Origin: Acidobacteriota bacterium
GTDB taxonomy: Bacteria > Acidobacteriota > Terriglobia > Acidiferrales > UBA7541
Direction: 5' to 3'
NCBI GenBank assembly: GCA_003224135.1
Contig: QHYO01000076.1
Coordinates: 1 to 12,932 of the forward strand
Length of the DNA: 12,932 nt
Part shown: positions 7,676 through 12,932 of the stretch, in pieces
Layout: every line of letters starts with the position of its first letter
How positions within the stretch are numbered: position 1 is the stretch's first letter
Program-made: the position numbers and the translations under genes
The notes under the pieces: model-generated
Databases searched by the model: none
What the model was told of the DNA's origin: nothing
The model's input: the letters and a program-made list of their open reading frames with translations, nothing else

Positions 7676-8959
7676 ATGTATAAAGAACAGCCTAGTCCCG
7701 CTGTGCTCATGGTTGAGTCCCCGGCATCCGCATCGCATACCTCCATTTGGAACTCTGAATCTCCTGCGCAACCCGCTTCTACTCTTCCAGTATTGAGCGC
7801 AGCGATCACCGGTTTGGATCCGGTGTCTTCTTCAACGCTTCGGCATATGCTGCTGCAGACAGGCCTGGTAAAAGACGTTCAGGAATGGGCCTCGGACAAA
7901 ATGGCCCAATTGCGCCATGCGCAAGACGTTCCGGACCTCATTTTCCTGGACCTCAACGGAAAGGCCGAATTGGACTTTACCTTCGCGCAACAATTGACCA
8001 GGCTTCGACCGTCTGTTCACATTGTGGCTTGCTCTGCGAAGAGAGAACCGAACCCGGACTTTTTGCTGCAGGCCATGCGTTCTGGAGTGCGTGAGTTTCT
8101 GCAGAAGCCGTTCGACCGCGTTGAGCTTTCTTCTCTGATCTCCAGAGTTAGCAACGAATACTCCCAGGTTGCCCCCAGCCGCACCGCCACTGGAAAATTA
8201 TTTGTTGTTTTGGGAACAAAGGGCGGCGTTGGAACTAGCACTGTCGCCGTGAACCTCGCCGTGCAATTGGCTCAAATCCCCGGCAAATCCGCGATTCTGC
8301 TCGATTTCTCGCGGCCCATGGGAGACGTTGCCGCGTTGCTCGATCTGAAGCCGTCTTTCCAGTTGCGTGACGCGATGGAGAACTTCAATCGCCTCGATTC
8401 CACGTTGCTCGGTGGGCTTTTGACCGCGCACAAAAGCGGCCTGAAGGTCCTCGCCGGCGCCACCCATCTCGAAGACTGGCAGCATGCTTCCTTCCCTGCA
8501 ATCGAACGCCTCGTCGAAATTGCGCAGCAAGGTTTCGATTTCGTCGTCATGGATTTTGGATCTTTTTATTCCGCCGAGTGGCAAAACGTTTTGCGCGCCG
8601 CCGAGGTATTGCTGGTTTCAGAAGCCGATCTCCCCGGTCTTGCGAAACTCCATCGCCATCTCGGCGCGCTCGCCAACTTGCAGCTTAGTTCCGCTCAGCT
8701 GCGGTTGATCATCAATCGCTGGCATCGCCATGACGAGCAAGCACTGAAAAAAGTTGAGAACGATATGAAGATGCCGGTTTTCGCGCGATTGCCGAATAAT
8801 TTCAAACAGGTAAGCGAAGCCACCGTGCGCGGCGACTCCCTTAAAAAAGACGGCGACGCTCTCTCAGGAGAATTCCACAAAATGGCTACGCGCATCGCCG
8901 GTCTCAAACTCAGCACGCAAACCAAGAAGTCCGGGCTCGCCCACTTCTTCTCCTTCTAG
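7676..8959 (+). CDS. CpaE/TadZ-like protein: receiver-like domain plus MinD/ParA-type ATPase
   Basis: This 427-residue protein resembles CpaE/TadZ, which localises Flp/Tad pilus assembly machinery at the cell pole. After a Ser/Pro/Ala-rich N-terminus (about 1-36), a receiver-like domain spans about 38-160; PDLIFLDLNGK holds an Asp at the phospho-acceptor place (D92) and FLQKPFD a Lys at the usual switch place (K144). The ATPase domain starts about 174 with the deviant Walker A KGGVGTST (182-189): the first Lys is kept, the second is replaced by Thr. It continues through LLDFSRPMGD (208-217) and FVVMDFG (289-295). No other tad/cpa genes are in the window, so it is an orphan here. The start is uncertain: no Shine-Dalgarno precedes 7676, and an in-frame ATG at 7709 also lacks one. 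TATAAA (7679-7684) overlaps the first codons. The preceding 7474-7675 holds no convincing gene. Confidence 0.82.
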   Translation: MYKEQPSPAVLMVESPASASHTSIWNSESPAQPASTLPVLSAAITGLDPVSSSTLRHMLLQTGLVKDVQEWASDKMAQLRHAQDVPDLIFLDLNGKAELDFTFAQQLTRLRPSVHIVACSAKREPNPDFLLQAMRSGVREFLQKPFDRVELSSLISRVSNEYSQVAPSRTATGKLFVVLGTKGGVGTSTVAVNLAVQLAQIPGKSAILLDFSRPMGDVAALLDLKPSFQLRDAMENFNRLDSTLLGGLLTAHKSGLKVLAGATHLEDWQHASFPAIERLVEIAQQGFDFVVMDFGSFYSAEWQNVLRAAEVLLVSEADLPGLAKLHRHLGALANLQLSSAQLRLIINRWHRHDEQALKKVENDMKMPVFARLPNNFKQVSEATVRGDSLKKDGDALSGEFHKMATRIAGLKLSTQTKKSGLAHFFSF

Positions 8960-9019
8960 CTGATTCCCTGGGTTCTTGCCTTCGGCAGCAGCCGCCTTCT
9001 GCCTGCCCTCAGCTGCGAA

Positions 9020-9052
9020 GGGCCCCCGGGGCGCTGGGCGCGAGGGTGGCCC
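9020..9052. terminator. GC-only-like inverted-repeat block between convergent genes
   Basis: GGGCC (9020-9024) can pair with GGCCC (9048-9052), and inside it GCGC (9031-9034) can pair with GCGC (9038-9041). The block lies between the 3' ends of the CpaE-like gene and the epimerase gene, where a shared terminator would be useful. There is no T-run on either side, so an intrinsic terminator is not proven. The remaining bases of 8960-9093 show no gene. Confidence 0.25.
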
Positions 9053-9093
9053 GTTCGTATGCCTTGCCAAGCTCGATCGCGAGAGTAGGAACA

Positions 9094-10176
9094 CTACGCG
9101 CCGTAGCGTGATTTCAGACTCGCTTCATTCAAACGTATCCACTCCAGAATGCGATCGAATCTCTCGTCGATTGTCACTTTCGCATGCCTTTTCAACATTT
9201 TGGCCGCTTTCCGGTTGTCCGTAAAATAGATCGGCAAATCCGCCTTGCGAACTGCGTCTTCGCTCGTGATCGTGGTCCCGTGTCCGAGCTTCCGTTCCAA
9301 CAGTTGCGTCCCTTCTCGCAGCGACAACGAGTTTTCAGCACCTCCGCCCAGATTAAAAATATCTCCGCGGAATCGGTCCATTTGATTCATCTGCAATTCC
9401 ACAAGAGCGCAAACGTCTTCCAGAAAAAGAATGTCGCGGACCTGTTTCCCGTTCCATCCGATATATTTCAGCGGCAGCCTGAAATAATGAGCGATCGCCC
9501 ACCACACAACCCATCCTTGATCCAATTTAGCGAACTGCCCTGTTCCCGCGATCACTCCAAACCGATTCACTGCGATAGGCATATCGAAGGCATGCGCATA
9601 TTCCTGGCACGCCGCGTCGGCGATCAGTTTGCTCAATCCATAGATACTACGTTGTCCTCCGTCCACCGCGAATTCTTCGCTGATGCCGTGCGCCGGGTCG
9701 AATCCGCGCGCGCGGGATTCTACGGGAAGCTTTTTCCAGGCCTCGGCGTCCCACTCGATCCGCGTCGCGCCCTCTCGACGCGGCAGTTCGAGCAACCTGT
9801 CCACGACGTACACTCTGTTGGTGCTGAAAAAAATCAGAGGACAGCGATTGAGTCGCGCGTACTCCAGTACCCGCACAACTCCAAGCGAATTGTTCGTGAT
9901 GTCAAAAACCGGGTTGCTATATCCGGAAACTACGGATGGCTGCGCGCTCGTATCACAGACAAACTCGATACCGCTCGGCAAATTCTCAAAGTCTTCAGGA
10001 TTCCTCACGTCTCCGTGTACAAACGTGACCCCGTGCCGCGCCAGCCGTTCCAGATTCGATTCGCTTCCGCGCCGCACCAAGTTGTCCATCACCACCACGC
10101 GATGGCTTTTCTCACTCAGCCGAACCGCCAACTCCGATCCGACAAATCCCGCGCCGCCCGTAATCAAAATGTGCAA
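9094..10176 (-). CDS. CDP-paratose 2-epimerase-like NAD-dependent SDR
   Basis: This is an extended short-chain dehydrogenase/reductase that acts on nucleotide sugars. With the TTG start at 10176 it has 360 residues and begins (M)HILITGGAGFVGS, putting the NAD-binding GxxGxxG loop at 7-13 where the family has it. An Asp (D31, VVMDN) ends the second strand and would bind the adenosine ribose. The catalytic set is FFSTNRVY (117-123) and YGLSK (Y179, K183). The segments HGISEEF, DQGWV and GKQVRDILFLEDV match the CDP-paratose/tyvelose 2-epimerase (RfbE/TyvE) subgroup, which makes CDP-tyvelose; the exact sugar here is unverified. An ATG at 10266 would add 30 non-family residues and lacks a Shine-Dalgarno. 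It is the last gene of the minus-strand cluster, 129 bases after the membrane-protein gene. Confidence 0.82.
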   Translation of the reverse strand: MHILITGGAGFVGSELAVRLSEKSHRVVVMDNLVRRGSESNLERLARHGVTFVHGDVRNPEDFENLPSGIEFVCDTSAQPSVVSGYSNPVFDITNNSLGVVRVLEYARLNRCPLIFFSTNRVYVVDRLLELPRREGATRIEWDAEAWKKLPVESRARGFDPAHGISEEFAVDGGQRSIYGLSKLIADAACQEYAHAFDMPIAVNRFGVIAGTGQFAKLDQGWVVWWAIAHYFRLPLKYIGWNGKQVRDILFLEDVCALVELQMNQMDRFRGDIFNLGGGAENSLSLREGTQLLERKLGHGTTITSEDAVRKADLPIYFTDNRKAAKMLKRHAKVTIDERFDRILEWIRLNEASLKSRYGA

Positions 10177-10185
10177 GCTGTTACA

Positions 10186-10190
10186 CTCCC
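10186..10190 (-). promoter_or_regulatory. Ribosome-binding site GGGAG supporting a TTG start
   Basis: Read on the minus strand, GGGAG lies nine bases before the TTG at 10176. Together with the fold boundary (the first beta strand begins two residues later) it supports TTG over the upstream ATG at 10266. Confidence 0.5.
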
Positions 10191-10305
10191 GCCGCGAACC
10201 ACTGGCCCACGGTACTCGCGATCCATCCACTGAAGAAACCACACCGTTAAAAAGAGAACGCCGCAATGCAAATTGGCAAACCAGAATAGCAGAGATGCCC
10301 GAAGC

Positions 10306-11820
10306 TCACGGATGCGCCGCGTGATTCAGTTGTTCAAGATCCCGCCGTTCGATTTCGTGGAGCGTCTCTTTGCGCCGAAACAGGTACGATTCGACCTGCG
10401 AAACAATTTCTCGTGGCACGGCATGAAACTGGTTGTGCGTAACTTCCCTCCACGATACTGCCCCTCGCGCCGGAATCAGATGGGCCCCCCACTGAAAAAT
10501 CAGTCCGAGATTCCAAATCACAAAAATGCTTAACGCTGCTCCCAGCCATAGCGAGGCCACTTTTCGGCTCCGAAAATGTGAGCTCACCCAATCCAGCGTT
10601 ACTGCCAGCCCCAACACAAAAAAGATTGTCAGCGACACAAAAAATCGGTTTCCATATGACGAAATCCCGGGCCAGTCGGGATACGATGCCATGAAGTAGT
10701 AAAACGCAAGCAACACGCAAATTACAGGAAGTCCAAGCGAGGGAAACCGCCGCCAAAATAAAAACAGCCCAAACGTCGCAATCGCCAGCAAAGGCGTCCA
10801 CGAAAATAATCCGTGATTGGAAGAAAAAAGCAGCGCAAAAAACGATGGCGAGCCCCACGCCCACCTTGTGACCGGCACGTAACCGGTTTCGAAGAACCCG
10901 CCGTATACGGCCTGCCGCGTGAGGAACGTCGGCAGCAGCGAAAAAAGCAAAACCGTACAAAACAGGACGTGCCGGGCCAATAACAACCCGGCGTGTGGAG
11001 AATTTTCGTTCGTGCGTTTCCGCGCCGCGCGATAAGCGGCCAGCGCTTCCGGAATCAGGACCGCTAGTACAATCGCGTTCGGGTAATACACATTCAGCAT
11101 CAACCCGGCAAGCAGCGCGAGCACAAACCACTGTCCGCCGCTTCGCCCTTCGCGCGTGCGCAGCCAGTACCAAAAAAACAGCGCCACAGCGAAGGCCGAG
11201 TGTGCGTGCGACCACGATGGATTGAAGTACATGTATACTGGCAGCGAACTCGCCCACCAGATCGCAATCGTCGCAAACAGCGCCCACCGCTCGGCCACGA
11301 ATCTGCTCGCCACGCGATAGGACAACACCAGCGCAAGAAATCCATACAGCAGCGTCGCGATCGCCATCGCAAGTAAATACGGAAGGGAAAACCCGTCAGC
11401 CGGAACGTGTGCTCCCAAAGCTCGCGCCATCAGCACTCCGGCGTGCGCGCAAATCAGAAATGGCGCCCACAGCATGGCTGGACCGATCGTGAAATGATTA
11501 TCTAAATGCCCAGTCGCCGTTCGAAATTCTCGTTTCGGATCTCCCTCGGCATCCAATCGAGCTTCGCGAAATCCCTGGTTCGCGTGCTGGTAGTCCGGTG
11601 CAAAATTTAGGTTGCGCTGAATCAGCAGCGCCCGCGCGAACGCGTAGTAGCCGACTCCGTCGCCCCGCACCCACGGATTTACCAACGGCAGCGACACCAA
11701 AAACAAAATCAGCATGATCCGAGGAGGAAGTTTCGGACGAACCGCGTCACTGTCATTTCGATTGTCGTTCTGACGCTCCAACAAAAAGCCACCCGTTCCG
11801 AGAGGAGAAATACATTTCAC
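10306..11820 (-). CDS. Polytopic membrane protein, probable GT-C-type glycosyltransferase
   Basis: The 504-residue protein has about 34 charged N-terminal residues, then many hydrophobic segments (about 35-50, 111-133, 145-168, 178-195, 207-221, 230-258, 283-300, 325-356, 363-379, 392-410, 420-443), and a soluble charged C-terminal tail (about 450-504). The first extra-membrane loop begins RGDGVGYYAFARALL (52-66). The acidic residue there fits the GT-C fold seen in PMT/ArnT-like lipid-linked sugar transferases, but I cannot assign a defined family. If so, it would transfer a sugar from a polyprenyl-phosphate donor on the periplasmic side. It lies between two nucleotide-sugar enzymes on the same strand, which supports a glycan role. 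No clear Shine-Dalgarno precedes 11820; an in-frame ATG at 11715 starts right before the first helix and is an alternative. Confidence 0.7.
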   Translation of the reverse strand: MKCISPLGTGGFLLERQNDNRNDSDAVRPKLPPRIMLILFLVSLPLVNPWVRGDGVGYYAFARALLIQRNLNFAPDYQHANQGFREARLDAEGDPKREFRTATGHLDNHFTIGPAMLWAPFLICAHAGVLMARALGAHVPADGFSLPYLLAMAIATLLYGFLALVLSYRVASRFVAERWALFATIAIWWASSLPVYMYFNPSWSHAHSAFAVALFFWYWLRTREGRSGGQWFVLALLAGLMLNVYYPNAIVLAVLIPEALAAYRAARKRTNENSPHAGLLLARHVLFCTVLLFSLLPTFLTRQAVYGGFFETGYVPVTRWAWGSPSFFALLFSSNHGLFSWTPLLAIATFGLFLFWRRFPSLGLPVICVLLAFYYFMASYPDWPGISSYGNRFFVSLTIFFVLGLAVTLDWVSSHFRSRKVASLWLGAALSIFVIWNLGLIFQWGAHLIPARGAVSWREVTHNQFHAVPREIVSQVESYLFRRKETLHEIERRDLEQLNHAAHP

Positions 11821-11944
11821 GGCCGACCGCCGACGCGTGTTCGGTGGCGTGTGTGTCTAAGTATCGTACATCTAACTGGGATTACCAGTCCCGTCGCATT
11901 CAGCGCGCGCAACTCCTGGGTGGGAAAATTGGCTGCGGGAAAAA

Positions 11945-12931
11945 CTATCGTGGGGCCAGGCTGCTTGAAACCGCGCTTGGATGCTCGGCAGCTTGCTTTT
12001 CCCGCAGATGCGAAGAGACGCGGTCGATAATATCGGCAAGTTTCGTCTGTGGACGAAAGCCTGTCAGTGCCTGCAGTTTCTCGACGTTTGGAACGCGGCG
12101 CATCATGTCTTCAAATCCCGGCTCGTACGCCTGATCGTACGGCACGTACGTAATCTTCGACGAACTTCCCGTGCGCGTTTTCACTGCCTGGGCAAGGTCG
12201 CCAATCGAGATTTCTTCCGTGTTCCCAATATTTACCACTTCTCCGATCGCTCGCTCCGTATCCATCAGCCGCACCAGTGATTCCACCGTATCGCGCACGT
12301 CGCAAAAGCAGCGCGATTGCGTTCCGGATCCATACACAGTGATCGGCGTATTATCGAGCGCTTGCTTCACGAAATTCGGCAGCACCATTCCGTAGCGTCC
12401 CGTTTGCCGCGGTCCAACGGTGTTAAACAACCGCACCACGATCACGGGAACCTTGCGCTCTCTCCAGTAAGACAGCGCAAGAAATTCGTCCAGGGCTTTC
12501 GAGGCCGCGTAACTCCATCGCCCCTTCGTCGTTGGCCCCAGCACCAGATCCGCTTCCTCGTGGAACGGCACTTGCGTGCTCTTGCCGTACACTTCTGAAG
12601 TCGATGCCGTAAGCACCAGCTTGCGCTTCTTTTCCGCCGCTTCCAGGATGATCTGCGTGCCGTTCACATTTGTCTCGATCGTTCGAACCGGGCTCTCCAC
12701 GATCAGGCGAACGCCCACGGCAGCTGCAAGGTGCACCACGATATCCGCGTCGTCGACAAGCTCCGCAACCAATCGCCGGTTCTCGATCGAATCCAGGTGA
12801 TATTCCATCCGCTCCCTGGACTTCAGATGGCGGATATTTTCCATGCTCCCCGTCGAAAGATTATCCAGAAGCACCACATGCTCTCCCCGGTCGAGCAGGC
12901 GCTCAGCCAGGTGCGAACCGATGAAACCGGC
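11945..12931 (-). CDS. Extended SDR nucleotide-sugar epimerase/decarboxylase (5' end beyond right edge)
   Basis: The frame is open to the window edge, so the first residues are missing. The visible part is 328 residues and begins AGFIGSHLAERLLDRG, the tail of the GxxGxxG NAD-binding loop, so only a few N-terminal residues are lost. A GTG at 12877 would cut through that fold and is not the start. Other motifs: VVLLDNLSTG (second strand Asp), VVHLAAAVGV, LTASTSEVYG, catalytic SYAASK (Tyr at visible residue 141, Lys at 145), NTVGPRQTGRYGMVLPNFV and SRCFCDVRDTVESLV. This pattern fits the UDP-glucuronate decarboxylase / UDP-glucose 4-epimerase / dTDP-glucose dehydratase group; the exact reaction is not determined. 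It is the first gene visible of the minus-strand cluster, 124 bases upstream of the membrane-protein gene. The C-terminus is an Ala/Ser-rich tail. Confidence 0.85.
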   Translation of the reverse strand, partial: AGFIGSHLAERLLDRGEHVVLLDNLSTGSMENIRHLKSRERMEYHLDSIENRRLVAELVDDADIVVHLAAAVGVRLIVESPVRTIETNVNGTQIILEAAEKKRKLVLTASTSEVYGKSTQVPFHEEADLVLGPTTKGRWSYAASKALDEFLALSYWRERKVPVIVVRLFNTVGPRQTGRYGMVLPNFVKQALDNTPITVYGSGTQSRCFCDVRDTVESLVRLMDTERAIGEVVNIGNTEEISIGDLAQAVKTRTGSSSKITYVPYDQAYEPGFEDMMRRVPNVEKLQALTGFRPQTKLADIIDRVSSHLREKQAAEHPSAVSSSLAPR

Positions 12932-12932
12932 A

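Noticed and set aside
7451-7796. Overlapping short frames on both strands before the CpaE-like gene
   Set aside because: They run into the 3' end of the permease gene or the 5' end of the CpaE-like gene and show no motif or ribosome-binding site.
9184-10233. 349-codon plus-strand frame opposite the epimerase
   Set aside because: The minus strand has complete SDR motifs; the plus frame is His/Arg/Gln-rich with no motif, so it is an antisense shadow.
10334-11287. 317-codon alternative minus-strand frame within the membrane-protein gene
   Set aside because: It lies wholly inside the 504-residue membrane protein, whose frame has regular hydrophobic segments. The alternative is Cys/Arg/Val-rich without clear organisation.

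Overview
The window looks like chromosomal DNA from a moderately GC-rich, Gram-negative-type bacterium. The mix fits an Acidobacteriota-like genome: an adaptor/ATPase export pair, an ABC-2 exporter, an orphan CpaE/TadZ-like protein, a multi-pass sensor kinase and sugar-nucleotide epimerases. That placement is inferred from gene families and codon style only; there is no rRNA or other marker gene. I saw no tRNA, CRISPR array, insertion sequence or phage gene.

Layout. (1) 1-225, minus strand: N-terminal part of a zinc-dependent, GroES-like alcohol dehydrogenase that runs off the left edge. (2) 226-825: a roughly 600-base stretch, visibly less GC-rich than its surroundings, with no convincing gene. 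(3) 826-2997, plus: a MacA/HlyD-like periplasmic adaptor and a MacB/LolD-type ATPase, probably one operon, but with no permease gene beside them. (4) 3169-4938, plus: a membrane histidine kinase whose ATPase domain lacks the G1 (DxGxG) box. (5) 5048-7473, plus: a translationally overlapping ABC-2 exporter pair (ATPase and 550-residue permease). (6) 7676-8959, plus: a CpaE/TadZ-like protein (receiver-like domain plus MinD/ParA-like ATPase) without other pilus genes. (7) 8960-9093: a convergent intergenic region with a very GC-rich, partly self-complementary block. (8) 9094-12932, minus: a glycan-type cluster read right to left: an extended SDR sugar-nucleotide epimerase/decarboxylase (cut by the right edge), a polytopic GT-C-like membrane protein and a CDP-paratose 2-epimerase-like SDR.

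How the genes may work together. The two transport modules are separated by the kinase, and no response regulator lies beside the kinase. The minus-strand genes probably supply and transfer sugars for a surface polysaccharide or glycolipid. I did not find a clearly new multi-gene system. The most unusual observations are the kinase missing a core ATP-binding motif while staying in frame, and the adaptor/ATPase pair without its permease.
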